From positions 124,001 to 188,000 of the forward strand of contig NZ_JASVWF010000006.1 in NCBI RefSeq assembly GCF_030286555.1: 64,000 bases of DNA, in the 5' to 3' direction. The translations under genes and the position numbers were made by a program. Positions 44,156 to 53,887 of this stretch are shown here, piece after piece. The notes under the pieces are model-generated. The model saw nothing but the letters and a program-made list of their open reading frames with translations. It made no database searches and had not been told where the DNA came from. Within the stretch, counting starts at the first letter, position 1. Every line of letters starts with the position of its first letter. The DNA is from Actinomycetospora termitidis (lineage in GTDB: Bacteria; Actinomycetota; Actinomycetes; Mycobacteriales; Pseudonocardiaceae).

Positions 44156-45375
44156 GGCTGCCCCTTCCCGCACGCCTGCGCGTACCCCGCCAGCAGCGCC
44201 TCCTTCGAGGACTCCCAGGACAGATCCCCGCGGACCCGCGCCTGCCCCGCCTCGCCCATGCGGCGTCGCCGCTCGGGATCGTCCAGCAGGGCGTCGACGA
44301 GGGCCGCGAAGTCCTCGGGATCACCGGGGCGGGCGTAGACCGCGGCCTCGCCCGCGGAGATGCGGGACTCGGTGAGGTCGACGCTGACCGTCGGGCGACC
44401 CATGGCCATGTACTCCACGATCTTGTTCATCGTCGACACGTCGTTCAACGGGTTGAGCGGGTCGGGTGCGAGGCAGACCGCGGCGGTGGACAGGACCGAT
44501 CGCACGCGTTCGTCGGACACCCGGCCGGTGAAGGTGACACGGTCGGCGAGGCCGTACTCGCGGACCAGGGCCTCCGCGGCCGGGCGGGCGTCCCCGGAGC
44601 CGACCATGACGGCGTGCCAGTCGTCCCGGCGCTCGGCGAGACGGGCCAGGGCGTGGACGGCGTGGTCGACCCCGTCCTGCGGGCCCATCACACCGAGGTA
44701 GCACAGGACGTGTCGGGCGCCGCGGCCCAGCGACGGATCGGGCGGTCCCGGCCACAGCCGGTCGGGGGCCGGGGCACTGCGCACCACGTGCACCCGCCGT
44801 GGGTCGACGCGCCCGCGGCCCACCGCGATCGCCCGGTAGCTCTCGTTGGTCGACAGCACGACGTCCGCACTCCGGAAGGTCAGCCACTCCAGCGCCCGCA
44901 GGGCCCGGTAGACGACGTCCTGCCGAGCACCGAAGCGGCTCAGGTAGAGCTCGGGGGAGAGATCGTGGTGGTCGAACACCACCCGGGCGCCGGTGATCCG
45001 CAGCAGGAGCGCGACCGGGAAGAGCAGGTCGGGCGGGTTGCACAGGTGGACCACGTCGATCCGGCCGCGCAGGCGCAGACGCACGGCGAGGCGCAGGGTG
45101 TGGAGGAGCGCGACGGAGTACTCGCGGAGATAGCCCGCGGCACGGCCGGCCGTCGCCAGGGGGTAGCGGTACACCCGGACCCCGTCCACGTCGGCCTCCG
45201 GCTCGCTGTCGTAGCCCCCCGGCCCGTCCGGACCCCGCGGACAGATCACCTCGACCGTCCAGCCGTGCTCGTGCAGGCAGCGCGCCTCCTGGGCGACGCG
45301 GCGGTCGAACGGGACCGAGAGGTTCTCGACGATCAGGAGGGCGCGTCGTCCGACCTCACCCGACGAGCTCGCCAC
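44152..45375 (-). CDS. glycosyltransferase family 4
   Basis: 407 residues from GTG 45375. N-terminal LLIVENLSVPFDRRVAQEA is typical of GT4 enzymes in actinobacterial sugar clusters; HLCNPPDLLFPV and VVFDHHDLSPELYLSRFG follow, then the donor domain LCYLGVMGPQDGVDHAVHAL and NDVSTMNKIVEYMAMGRP. It should add a sugar to the lipid-linked acceptor. It overlaps the dehydrogenase gene by 20 bases. Confidence 0.9.
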   Translation of the reverse strand: MASSSGEVGRRALLIVENLSVPFDRRVAQEARCLHEHGWTVEVICPRGPDGPGGYDSEPEADVDGVRVYRYPLATAGRAAGYLREYSVALLHTLRLAVRLRLRGRIDVVHLCNPPDLLFPVALLLRITGARVVFDHHDLSPELYLSRFGARQDVVYRALRALEWLTFRSADVVLSTNESYRAIAVGRGRVDPRRVHVVRSAPAPDRLWPGPPDPSLGRGARHVLCYLGVMGPQDGVDHAVHALARLAERRDDWHAVMVGSGDARPAAEALVREYGLADRVTFTGRVSDERVRSVLSTAAVCLAPDPLNPLNDVSTMNKIVEYMAMGRPTVSVDLTESRISAGEAAVYARPGDPEDFAALVDALLDDPERRRRMGEAGQARVRGDLSWESSKEALLAGYAQACGKGQP

Positions 45376-46657
45376 GGCCGTCGCCTCCCGCCCGGGTCAG
45401 GGCGTCGGGCAGCCCGACGAGGTCGACGAGGGCGGGCAGGTGGTGGGCCGCGGAGAGTGCGGCGAGGACCGCGTCGTCGCGGCGGGCGACGACCAACGTG
45501 TCCGCGTGGGCGAGCAGGTCGTCCAGCGAGCCGACGACGACCTCGGCCATGGTCCCCGCGGAGTCGGGCGGGACGGCCGGGTCCCAGGCGCGCACGTCGA
45601 AGCCACGCGTCCGCAGGCGTCCGCACAGCTCGAGCAACGGGCTCCCACGCAGGTCGGAGGTCCCGGCCTTGAAGGCGAGCCCGACCACGCCGACACGGCG
45701 GTGCCCCCGCGCGGCGACGTCGTCGACGGTGCGGTCCAGGTGGGCCTCGTTCGCCGGCAGCACGTGCTCGAGCAGCGGCAGCGTGATGTTGGCCTGCTCG
45801 GCGTCGTGGAGCAGGGCCCGCAGGTCCTTGGGCAGGCAGGAGCCGCCGAAGGCGAACCCGGGCCGGAGGTAGGCCTCGGACAGGTTGAGCGCCCGGTCGG
45901 CGAGGAAGACCTCGACGAGTTCGTCCGTGTCGACGAGCAGCCGCCGGGCGACCGACCCGAGCTCGTTCGCGAACGCGACCTTGAGGGCGTGAAAGGCGTT
46001 GTCCGCGTACTTCGACATCTCCGCCGTGGCGGGGGAGACGCACAGGACGGGAGCCGTCGTCCCCGGATAGAGCGCCATGACGGCCTCGGCGCTCTGCGCA
46101 TCGAACCCACCGACGACCAGGCGCGACGGCGAGCGGAAGTCGGCGACGCTCGACCCCTCCCGGAGGAACTCGGGGTGCACGGCCACTCCGAAGCCGACAC
46201 CCGCGACGAGTCCCGAGGACTTCTCCAGACGCGGGACGAGCAGCCGGGCGCACGTCCCGGGCAGCATGGTGCTCCGGAAGACGACGGTGTGCCGGATGTT
46301 CCCGCCCTCCGCGGCGTGCTCCTCCGCCAGACCGTCCCCGATGTCGGTCGCCGCCCGCTCGAGCGCCTCGGTGTCCAACGCTCCGTCCTCCGCCGACGGC
46401 GTCCCGACGCACACCAGCGTGAGGTCGCTGGCGGCGACCGCAGCGACGGTGTCGACGGTCAGCCGTAGGCGCCCGGAGCCGAGCGCCTGCGCGGCGAGCG
46501 CTGCGAAGCCCGGCTCGGCGACCTTGGGGATTCCGGCGGCGAAAGCAGCGAGCGTCGCCACGTCGGCGTCGGCGCCGACGACCGTGTGGCCCAGCTCGGC
46601 CAGGCACACGGCGGTGGTGCTGCCGACGTATCCGAGACCGAGGACACACACCTTCAT
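45356..46657 (-). CDS. GDP-mannose 6-dehydrogenase-like (AlgD-like) nucleotide sugar dehydrogenase
   Basis: 433 residues, three-domain UDP/GDP-sugar dehydrogenase. N-terminal NAD site VCVLGLGYVGSTTAVCLAE, the FRSTMLPGT segment, the central NAFHALKVAFANELG and the active-site cysteine in RPGFAFGGSCLPKDLRAL are all intact. The last motif and RSTxLPGT are closer to AlgD (GDP-mannose to GDP-mannuronate) than to UDP-glucose dehydrogenase. Supply of a uronic acid fits the lyase-like gene at 51638. Substrate is inferred from motifs only. It overlaps both neighbours. Confidence 0.82.
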   Translation of the reverse strand: MKVCVLGLGYVGSTTAVCLAELGHTVVGADADVATLAAFAAGIPKVAEPGFAALAAQALGSGRLRLTVDTVAAVAASDLTLVCVGTPSAEDGALDTEALERAATDIGDGLAEEHAAEGGNIRHTVVFRSTMLPGTCARLLVPRLEKSSGLVAGVGFGVAVHPEFLREGSSVADFRSPSRLVVGGFDAQSAEAVMALYPGTTAPVLCVSPATAEMSKYADNAFHALKVAFANELGSVARRLLVDTDELVEVFLADRALNLSEAYLRPGFAFGGSCLPKDLRALLHDAEQANITLPLLEHVLPANEAHLDRTVDDVAARGHRRVGVVGLAFKAGTSDLRGSPLLELCGRLRTRGFDVRAWDPAVPPDSAGTMAEVVVGSLDDLLAHADTLVVARRDDAVLAALSAAHHLPALVDLVGLPDALTRAGGDGRGELVG

Positions 46658-47682
46658 GTGAGGGGTCTCGAATCGCGGTTACCAGACGTTAGTGGTGAGC
46701 CCTTCGGTGGTGCACTGTTCACTCGATCGGCCCAACGCACTTCGGCCTGGAGCACCCAGCTCTCGTCGTCGCGGGCCTCGGGTAGCGGATCGGGACGACG
46801 CAGACCGGTCCGTCGCGCGACGGTGCGGACCAGTTCTGCGAGCAGCGGGCCGGCAGCGGCCCGCCTGCGCAGGCTCCGTGCCGCAAGCGGCACGAAGACC
46901 GACCACCGTCGGAGCCGCAGGGCCATGATCGCGAGGGTGGCGGACCACGTCGGGTCGACGACGACCGGCGGCACCTCCGGGTGGTGCGCGGTCTTGGCCT
47001 CGAGCAGGTGCAGTTCGCGCAGGGTGCGGGCCGGATCGTGGATGAGGCTGTCGGAGTGCACCAGGTATGCCACGAGGTGGCGGGGGACGGAGACGACCGG
47101 CGAGCGGGCCGCGAGGCGCAGCCAGAGGTCCCAGTCCGAGAGGGACTGGAACCGCTCGTCGAATCCGCCGACGGCGCGGACGAGATCGGTGGCGGCGAGA
47201 ACGCCGGACCCACCTCCGGGAATGACGTTGCGCCGCGCGAGATCGGTCAGGACGTCGCCGGTCGCCGGCGGATCCACCCGCCGCAGGATCGTGCCGGTCG
47301 GGTTCACGTGGGCGGCACCCACGCACGCCCACCGTGCGGTCTCCTCCGCAGCCAGCGCGTCGAGCTGCGCGGCGAGCTTGTCCGGGGCCCAGACGTCGTC
47401 GTCGTCGCAGAACGCGACCCACGGGGTCGTCACGATCGCGACGCCGGTGTTCCGGGCCGCGTTGACCCTCCGGGCCTGCTCGTGGCGCAGGACCGTGACG
47501 CGCGGATCGTCGAGGGTCCGCAGCGCCTCGGAGGTACCGTCGCGCGAACCGTCGTCGACCACGACGACACCGACGTCGCAGTCGCGCTGGGCGAGCACGC
47601 TCGCCACCGTCCTGAGGACCAGGTCCCGCCGCGCGTGCGTCGGGATCACCACTGTCACCGCGCGGGACGCCGACACGTTCAT
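46654..47682 (-). CDS. glycosyltransferase family 2
   Basis: 342 residues. GT-A motifs: AVTVVIPTHARRDLVLRT, VVVVDDGSRDGTSEAL, FCDDDDVWAPDKLAAQL (metal-binding), and DWDLWLRLA. ATG at 47682 has no Shine-Dalgarno and lies close to the start of the divergent gene, so the transcript may be leaderless; a TTG further upstream is unlikely. It is the first gene of the minus-strand operon that runs to 39004. Confidence 0.86.
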   Translation of the reverse strand: MNVSASRAVTVVIPTHARRDLVLRTVASVLAQRDCDVGVVVVDDGSRDGTSEALRTLDDPRVTVLRHEQARRVNAARNTGVAIVTTPWVAFCDDDDVWAPDKLAAQLDALAAEETARWACVGAAHVNPTGTILRRVDPPATGDVLTDLARRNVIPGGGSGVLAATDLVRAVGGFDERFQSLSDWDLWLRLAARSPVVSVPRHLVAYLVHSDSLIHDPARTLRELHLLEAKTAHHPEVPPVVVDPTWSATLAIMALRLRRWSVFVPLAARSLRRRAAAGPLLAELVRTVARRTGLRRPDPLPEARDDESWVLQAEVRWADRVNSAPPKGSPLTSGNRDSRPLT

Positions 47683-47782
47683 CGTCGCGGACGCTAACGT
47701 TCGGTCCAGCAAGGGCGTGGCGAGCGGAGTACTGCATCGCCTGCTGTCGGTACGGCATCACCCCTGCGTGATCGGAGGTCCG

Positions 47783-49087
47783 GTGCGCGAGCTGCTGACC
47801 GACGTGCAGTACCGGGTGCGGGGGGCCCATCCGCTCCGCCCCGGCATGCGGTCCGCGCTGCGGAGGGCCGAGCGCGCGGACCCCCGCGAGCTCCGGCGGA
47901 TGCAGGAACGGCGGCTGCGCCTGCTCGTGCGCTGGGCCGCGGCGCGGACGCCGTACTACCGGCGGTGGTTCGCCGACGCCGGCCTCGACCCGCGCGACGT
48001 CCGGACCCTCGACGACCTCGCGGCACTGCCGACGATCGGACGGGACAACGTCGCCGCGGACCCGACCGCGTTCCTGGCCTACCCGCGGCGCCTCGCCTGG
48101 CCGGCGCGCTCGAGCGGGACCTCGGGCACCGTCGTGACCGTCTACCGCAGCCCCGGGTCCGCGGTCTACGAACGCTGCGCGCTGGAGCGGCAGTGGAGTT
48201 GGTTCGGCGTCCCGCCCCGCGCGCCTCGGGTGGTGCTGCGCGGCTCGACGGTCGCCGGTCCCCACGGCATCACGCGGATCCGACCGGCCACCGGCGAGCT
48301 GCTGGTCTCCAGCTTCCACCTGACCGCAGAGCACCTCCCGGAGATCCTCGCGGCGGTGCGGGCCCACGCGCCGGTCGCGGTGGAGGGGTGGCCGTCGAGC
48401 CTGACGCTGTTCGCCACGCTGCTGCGCGACGCCGGGGAGCCGCTGCGGGTGCGCGCGGTGATCACGTCCTCCGAGGTGATCGGAGCGGCGGCCGCCCGCA
48501 CGCTGGAGGAGGTGTTCGGCGGCCCGGTCGTCGACCACTACGGCCAGACCGAGCGCGTGGCCCTCGCCGGCAACTGCCCGTGCGGGGGCCTGCACGCCTT
48601 CGGTGACTACGGCATCGTCGAGACCCTCCCGGTGCCCGACGCACCGCAGCGACGCGAGATCGTCGGGACCCCGCTGCACAACTGGGCGTTCCCGCTGCTG
48701 CGCTACCGCACCGGCGACGAGGTCGTCGGCGAGCCGGATCCCGCGCCCTGCCCCTGCGGACGGTCCTTCCCCCTGCTCGGTGCCGTCGACGGACGGGTCG
48801 AGGACGCCTTCACCGCTGCCGACGGACGTCCGATCCCGCTGCCGCACACATTGGTGAAGAACCTGACGGGGCTGCGCGAGGTGCAGGTCGCCCAGCACGC
48901 ACCGGGACGATTCGAGGTCCGCGTGGTGCCCGGGCACGGCTACGACCGGGAGGCCGTCGCCGCGGCGGTCCGCGCGACCGTGCACCGGGTGGTCGGGCCG
49001 GGTCAGACGGTGGAGGTCCGGGAGACGGAGCGGATCCCGCGGTCGGCGAGCGGCAAGCTCAGACCCGCGATCGTGCTCGGGGAATGA
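47783..49087 (+). CDS. CapK-like AMP-forming ligase (phenylacetate-CoA ligase family)
   Basis: About 434 residues. The adenylate-forming motifs are SSGTSGTVVTVY, DHYGQTERV, YRTGDEVV and the C-terminal SGKLRPAIV. Two CPCG clusters (NCPCGG, CPCGRS) are typical for the CapK/PaaK branch. CapK homologues occur in many capsule clusters, presumably activating an acyl group for polymer decoration. I choose GTG 47783, where GGAGG lies four bases upstream; GTG 47717 and 47768 are alternatives. It overlaps the convergent gene by 29 bases. Confidence 0.85.
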   Translation: MRELLTDVQYRVRGAHPLRPGMRSALRRAERADPRELRRMQERRLRLLVRWAAARTPYYRRWFADAGLDPRDVRTLDDLAALPTIGRDNVAADPTAFLAYPRRLAWPARSSGTSGTVVTVYRSPGSAVYERCALERQWSWFGVPPRAPRVVLRGSTVAGPHGITRIRPATGELLVSSFHLTAEHLPEILAAVRAHAPVAVEGWPSSLTLFATLLRDAGEPLRVRAVITSSEVIGAAAARTLEEVFGGPVVDHYGQTERVALAGNCPCGGLHAFGDYGIVETLPVPDAPQRREIVGTPLHNWAFPLLRYRTGDEVVGEPDPAPCPCGRSFPLLGAVDGRVEDAFTAADGRPIPLPHTLVKNLTGLREVQVAQHAPGRFEVRVVPGHGYDREAVAAAVRATVHRVVGPGQTVEVRETERIPRSASGKLRPAIVLGE

Positions 49088-51641
49088 GCCGGTCCGTGCG
49101 TGGCGCGACGATCTCCCGGTAGAGCGCGGCGAGGCGGTGCGCGACGGACTCCGGATCGTGGCGCTCCGCCACGCGCGCCCGCCCGGCGGCGCCCATCGTC
49201 GCCCTCCTCGTCGGGTCGGCGAGCAGGGCCGTGAGCGCGTCGCGCAGAGCCTCCGTGTCCCCCGGGGGCACGAGCAGCCCGGTCCGCCCGTCCTCCACGA
49301 GTTCCGCGAGACCTCCGGCCGTGGAGGCCACGACGGGGAGACCCGCGGCCATCGCCTCCAGGACCGCCATCGGCTGGCCCTCGGCCCACGACGGCAGGAC
49401 CAGGACCGCCGATCGTGCGAGCAACTCGGGGACCCGCTCGGGGGGCTGCCAGTCCAGGACCTCGACGGTGTCCTCGATCCCGGCCGCGACCACGGCCCGG
49501 CGCACCGCCTCGACGTCCCCGTCACCGGCCAGGAGCAGACGGGCCCCGGCCCTCCGGGCCCCCAATCCGGCCCACGCCTCGACCAGGTCGAACGTGCCCT
49601 TCGCGGCGCTCAACCGGCCGAGGTGCAGGACCTGGGGCGGGTCGGGGGGGTCGTGTGGCGCGGTGGCGAGGATCGGGACCGGGTTCCGGACGACGACGAT
49701 GCGTGCGAGCGGGGCGATCCGGACGAGCCGACTCCGCCAGGTGTCGTTGAGCGCGATCACGGCGTCGGCGCGCTGAAGGGTCGCCCGGATCCACCCCCGC
49801 ACCGCGGCGCTCCGGGCGTCGTGCCACTCCGTGAACGCGCCGCCGTGCATGTGCACCACGGTGGCGGCTCCCGCCCGCGAGGCCAGGTGCACCAGGAGTG
49901 CCTTGCGGAGGAAGCTGCCCCGGGAGGCGGTGTGGACGTGCAGCACCGGGAGACGCCGACGGACGAGGAGGCCGACGACGGTCGTCGTCGCGCCCGCGAA
50001 GGCCCGGAGGCGGCGCGCGAGGGACCCGTCGACGTGGCTCTCCACGTGCCGGACGCCGCCGTCGGCGAACAGCGACGTCCCGACCATCGTCGAGACGTAG
50101 CTGGCGATGCCGCCGCGGGTCCGACGGCTCGTCGACACCCAGACGACCGGTGCGGTCTCGGCGGAGCCGGGCCGGTGGTCCCGGCCCAGGGCGGTGCGGA
50201 GTTCTGCGACCGTCGTGGGTGCGAGGAGCCGCAGGAGCAGCATGTAGAGCAGCGTGAAGCCGATCGCCTCGGCGAGGAGGACCGCGATGGCCGGCGCGGT
50301 CGCCCACGACGCGCTGTGCACCAGGCCGTGCTCGACCCCGGCGAGGACGGCCGTTGCCGGCACGGCGGCGAGCAGCGGCGGGCCGATGGCCCGCCCCAGG
50401 TCCGCGCGGGAGAGCCCGACGAGGCGCCGGGCCGCGTCCAGCGCGAGGCCCCCGGTGACCAGCCGCTCGACCGAGACCGCCAGACCGACCCCCGCGAGGC
50501 CGAGCCAGGACACCCCGGCGATCACGAGGCCGATCCCGAGGACGAGGCCACTCGCGGTGAGCAGGTGGACGGGGCGGGTGTGCCCGGCGCCCTTGAGGGC
50601 GCCGGTGGCCAGGGCGGTCAGCGCCATCCCCGGGCCCCAGCCGGCCATGGACTCCAGGACCACGCCCGCCCCCTGCCACTGCGGACCGAGGAGCACGACG
50701 ACCGTCGGAGCGCCGAGTGCGAGGACGAGTCCCGCCGTCGGGACCACCGCGCACCAGAGCAGGCGCAACGCCCGGGCGAACGCGACGCGGAAGCGGTCGG
50801 CGTCGGCGGCGATCCGGGCGAACGCCGGGAAGAGCACGTAGTCGCCGACCTCGAGCACCGCGCGGCTCGGCAGCTCGGCCACCCGGCGGCCGTAGCGGTA
50901 GAGCGCGAGAGGTCCTGTCCCGAGCCAGCGGCCCACGACGGCGGCCTCGACCAGCGTCCGGGCGCGTTCGCCCACCGAGGAGAGCACGAGCGGCGCGGAG
51001 AACGTGGCCATCTCCCGCCACACCCGCCACGACGGACGCGCGGTCGGTCGCCAGCCGGCCAGAGCCCACGTCGAGACGAGGAGCGCCAGATTCGAGCAGT
51101 ACAGCCCGACGACCATGCTCCAGGGCCCGAACCCGAGCATCGCCAGGACGACGGCGGGCACGACGAAGCCGAGCGCCATCGCCGGATCGCAGACCAGGCG
51201 GCGGCGGAAGGCGAACCGTCGTTGCAGCAGGGCGTCGGGCACCGTCGACAGCGCCTGGAGCAGCGGAGCGCCGGCCGACGCGGCGCAGATCGCCCCGGCG
51301 AGCGGGTCGTCGAAGAACGCGGCGAGCAGGGGCGCCGCCGCGAGGGTCGCCAGTCCGGTCGCGAGTCCGCCGGTCATGGAGGCCCAGAAGGCGGTCGCGG
51401 CGGTGGTCTCCAGGCCGTCCTCGTCGCGCTGGATCACCGCGCCCCGCATGCCACCCTCGGCGACCCCGAACAGGAACACCGTCAGCGCCGTCCCGGCGGC
51501 GTACACGCCGATGGCTGCGGGCCCGAGCAGGCGGGCGAGGATCAGGGTCTGGGCCAGCGACAGCAGCTGGACCCCGAGCAGTGCAGCCCCGGAGATGGCC
51601 GCGCCCCGGCGCAGGGTGCCGGACAGGCCCGGGGCGGTCAT
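49059..51641 (-). CDS. flippase-glycosyltransferase fusion
   Basis: 860 residues. Residues 1 to about 480 are a Wzx/MATE-like flippase (GAAISGAALLGVQLLSLAQT, LARLLGPAAIGVYAAG, many helices). After a short linker, residues about 500-860 form a GT4 enzyme: STSRRTRGGIASYVSTM, HVHTASRGSFLRKALLVH, VLHLGRLSAAKGTFDLVEAW and WAEGQPMAVLEAMAAGLPVV. There is no stop or likely internal start between them. Fusion would couple the last sugar addition to flipping. ATG 51641 overlaps the lyase gene stop (ATGA). Confidence 0.88.
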   Translation of the reverse strand: MTAPGLSGTLRRGAAISGAALLGVQLLSLAQTLILARLLGPAAIGVYAAGTALTVFLFGVAEGGMRGAVIQRDEDGLETTAATAFWASMTGGLATGLATLAAAPLLAAFFDDPLAGAICAASAGAPLLQALSTVPDALLQRRFAFRRRLVCDPAMALGFVVPAVVLAMLGFGPWSMVVGLYCSNLALLVSTWALAGWRPTARPSWRVWREMATFSAPLVLSSVGERARTLVEAAVVGRWLGTGPLALYRYGRRVAELPSRAVLEVGDYVLFPAFARIAADADRFRVAFARALRLLWCAVVPTAGLVLALGAPTVVVLLGPQWQGAGVVLESMAGWGPGMALTALATGALKGAGHTRPVHLLTASGLVLGIGLVIAGVSWLGLAGVGLAVSVERLVTGGLALDAARRLVGLSRADLGRAIGPPLLAAVPATAVLAGVEHGLVHSASWATAPAIAVLLAEAIGFTLLYMLLLRLLAPTTVAELRTALGRDHRPGSAETAPVVWVSTSRRTRGGIASYVSTMVGTSLFADGGVRHVESHVDGSLARRLRAFAGATTTVVGLLVRRRLPVLHVHTASRGSFLRKALLVHLASRAGAATVVHMHGGAFTEWHDARSAAVRGWIRATLQRADAVIALNDTWRSRLVRIAPLARIVVVRNPVPILATAPHDPPDPPQVLHLGRLSAAKGTFDLVEAWAGLGARRAGARLLLAGDGDVEAVRRAVVAAGIEDTVEVLDWQPPERVPELLARSAVLVLPSWAEGQPMAVLEAMAAGLPVVASTAGGLAELVEDGRTGLLVPPGDTEALRDALTALLADPTRRATMGAAGRARVAERHDPESVAHRLAALYREIVAPRTDRLIPRARSRV

Positions 51642-53752
51642 GCCGGGTCGAGGTCGACGGACTCCCGGCGCGGCCCCGCGGTGCCCTGCCACGTCACCTC
51701 GACGTGGTTGCCGCGGACCTCGAGGGTCGGAAGCCCCGGGTCGGGGGCGTCGCCCGGGGCGAGCAGCGTCGCGATGGCGGTCGTCGCGCCGTCGAGACCC
51801 CGAGTCGTGCCGACTCCGCCGACGAGCCACGAGGGCTCCCGGGACTCCAGCCGCGTCGACCACCACCCCGTGCCGCTCGCCTCGTCCCCGCGGACGGTGG
51901 TGGTGCTCCAGGGGATCGTGGCGGCGTGTCGGATGCGCAGGGCGTCCGTGTCGATGTCGATGCCGTCCTCGCGCGGTGTGGCGGGGAGGTCCGGCGGGAG
52001 CGGCCAGGCGGTGCGGTACTCGTGGGGGCCTTCCCCGACGAGGAGGTCGACGATCAGGACGACGGCGTCGTCGGGCCGGGCGACCACCCGGCGGCGATGG
52101 GTGACCGGCCGGTCCAGGCGCCGGTAGCCGTCGTGCTGGGCATCGACGACGCCGGCGGCGAGGTCGACCTCGCGGACCATGACCCGTGCGTGTCGGGTCC
52201 ACAGGAACGGACCGCCCATCACCGACTGGTCGGTGCCGTCCACGGTCACCGTCGCGTGCGAGGCGGTCCCGCGCGCGGCGGTACGCCACGCGGGATGGCC
52301 GTAGTAGCTCGCCGTCCCGGGATCGCCGATGAACTCCCGCCCGCCGCGGGCGAGGGTGATCCCCAGTGCGTCGGCGTGCCCGTGCGCGGCGAGTGTCCCG
52401 TGACCGAGGGGGCCGACGTCGATCGTCAGTCGGCGGTCCCCGGCCCGCAGGACGACGAGGCCGCCGTGGGGTGCGTGGTGGTTGCCGGGAGGTCCGCTGC
52501 TCGGTGGTGCGGTGGGGCCTGCGGCGCGCAGCGCGTACCAGCGAGCGGTCGTGTCGGGGCGCCCGGACCTCGCCGCCCCTGCATGGCCGGTCAGCGCGGC
52601 GACCCCGGCCAGGTGGGCCCGGACGGTCCGCAGCGGACCCGCATCGAGGCGCAGGGCGTGGCCCTCGTCGTCGTCCCCGATGCGGGGCACGGGGTCGTCG
52701 TCGCCGACGAGCGCGACGAGGTGGTCCGCGCTCCGGCGCAGGGCGGCCGCGAGGACGTCGGTGGCCGGGTCGTCGTCACGCGCGACCCGGAGCGCGACGA
52801 GCACCACGGCCAGGAGGTCCGCGGTGAACACCTGGTAGGCGACGGCCTGCTCGCACCCGGCACCGTCGGGAAGGATCTGCCGGTCGGCCTCGCGGGCGAG
52901 TTCGTCGAGGGCCCGGCGACGTCGGCGTCCGGGCTCGGCGAGCTCGGGGAACGCCGTGCCGACGACCACGAGTCCCGCGAGCTCGCCGACGAGGTGGTTG
53001 TTGGCCGAGCTGTGCAGGGAGCGGTCGCGCCAGCAGCGCCGCGCGGCCGCGTCGAGCATCCGCACCGCCCGGCCGAATCGCTCCGGGGTCAGTGCCGGGC
53101 TGGTCCGCAGCCCCTGCAGGGCCGTCACGACCGACACGGCGCGGACCCCGCACTCGAACGCTCCGCGCCAGCCGATGCCGACGTCGGGCGGGTTGTCGAC
53201 GACCCACGAGTCCAGCTGGGCGAGGGCCTCCTCGGCGTAGCGGTGCTCACCGGTGTGCAGCCAGGCCTGGGCGAGCCACGGGAGGTGCTGCAGCCGGTGC
53301 AGCTCCCAGATCCACTTGGGATCGCCCGGAGCCGTGCGGTGGTCGATCGAGCGGGCCGGGCGCCGCGGCCACCGCATGTCCCCGACCGGATCGAGAGCCC
53401 AGTCGATCGGGCCGTCGTAGACGGCCTCGTCGTGGGCGAAGAAGGTGAAGCGGTGATCTACGGCGCGGTCGGCGGCGTCGCGGACGGCCTCGATCCCGGC
53501 GGGATCGGCGGTGGCGACGAGAGCGGCACCGGCGGCGTCGAGTAGTCCCGGACGTTCGCGGAACGCGTCGAGCCGGGCCGTCCAGCTCATGGCCGGGCCC
53601 GTGAACAGGTCGGCATCGGATGGTTCGCGGGGAGCCGGACGTGCGGCTCGCGCCGTGCGGCTCAGGACCTCCCGCAGTCCCATCGCACGCGCCCGGTCGA
53701 CGTACCACCCGATGCGGCCTGCCCGCGATGCCGTCGCCACGAGCTTCACCAC
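51638..53752 (-). CDS. heparinase II/III-like polysaccharide lyase
   Basis: 704 residues. A helical toroid N-terminal half (DPKWIWELHRLQHLPWLAQA, SSANNHLVGELAGLVV) and a beta-sandwich C-terminal half with GHGTLAAHGHADALGITLARG and EFIGDPGTASYYGHPAWR are characteristic of heparinase II/III and alginate-lyase-like proteins of capsule clusters. The conserved NNH and the HGHAD histidine are likely catalytic. No signal peptide is visible, as is common for this family in biosynthetic loci. A role in trimming uronic-acid polymer fits the AlgD-like gene. GTG start; two adjacent GTGs are possible. Confidence 0.85.
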   Translation of the reverse strand: MVKLVATASRAGRIGWYVDRARAMGLREVLSRTARAARPAPREPSDADLFTGPAMSWTARLDAFRERPGLLDAAGAALVATADPAGIEAVRDAADRAVDHRFTFFAHDEAVYDGPIDWALDPVGDMRWPRRPARSIDHRTAPGDPKWIWELHRLQHLPWLAQAWLHTGEHRYAEEALAQLDSWVVDNPPDVGIGWRGAFECGVRAVSVVTALQGLRTSPALTPERFGRAVRMLDAAARRCWRDRSLHSSANNHLVGELAGLVVVGTAFPELAEPGRRRRRALDELAREADRQILPDGAGCEQAVAYQVFTADLLAVVLVALRVARDDDPATDVLAAALRRSADHLVALVGDDDPVPRIGDDDEGHALRLDAGPLRTVRAHLAGVAALTGHAGAARSGRPDTTARWYALRAAGPTAPPSSGPPGNHHAPHGGLVVLRAGDRRLTIDVGPLGHGTLAAHGHADALGITLARGGREFIGDPGTASYYGHPAWRTAARGTASHATVTVDGTDQSVMGGPFLWTRHARVMVREVDLAAGVVDAQHDGYRRLDRPVTHRRRVVARPDDAVVLIVDLLVGEGPHEYRTAWPLPPDLPATPREDGIDIDTDALRIRHAATIPWSTTTVRGDEASGTGWWSTRLESREPSWLVGGVGTTRGLDGATTAIATLLAPGDAPDPGLPTLEVRGNHVEVTWQGTAGPRRESVDLDPA

Positions 53753-53887
53753 CTCGATCGGGTTCCGAGCATGACAGCCGCCACGCTGTCCCTCCCGCTA
53801 CGAATCCCTCTTCCGAGTGCCGGTGTTACGGATCGGGCCCTCTCGGCCGGAATCCTCGTCGCGACATGGCTCGGACGAACAGCGGCG

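Noticed and set aside
47683-47782. An upstream TTG start for the GT2 gene (47712)
   Set aside because: It would run into the divergent promoter and adds residues absent from the family; ATG 47682 begins right before the conserved VIPTH motif.
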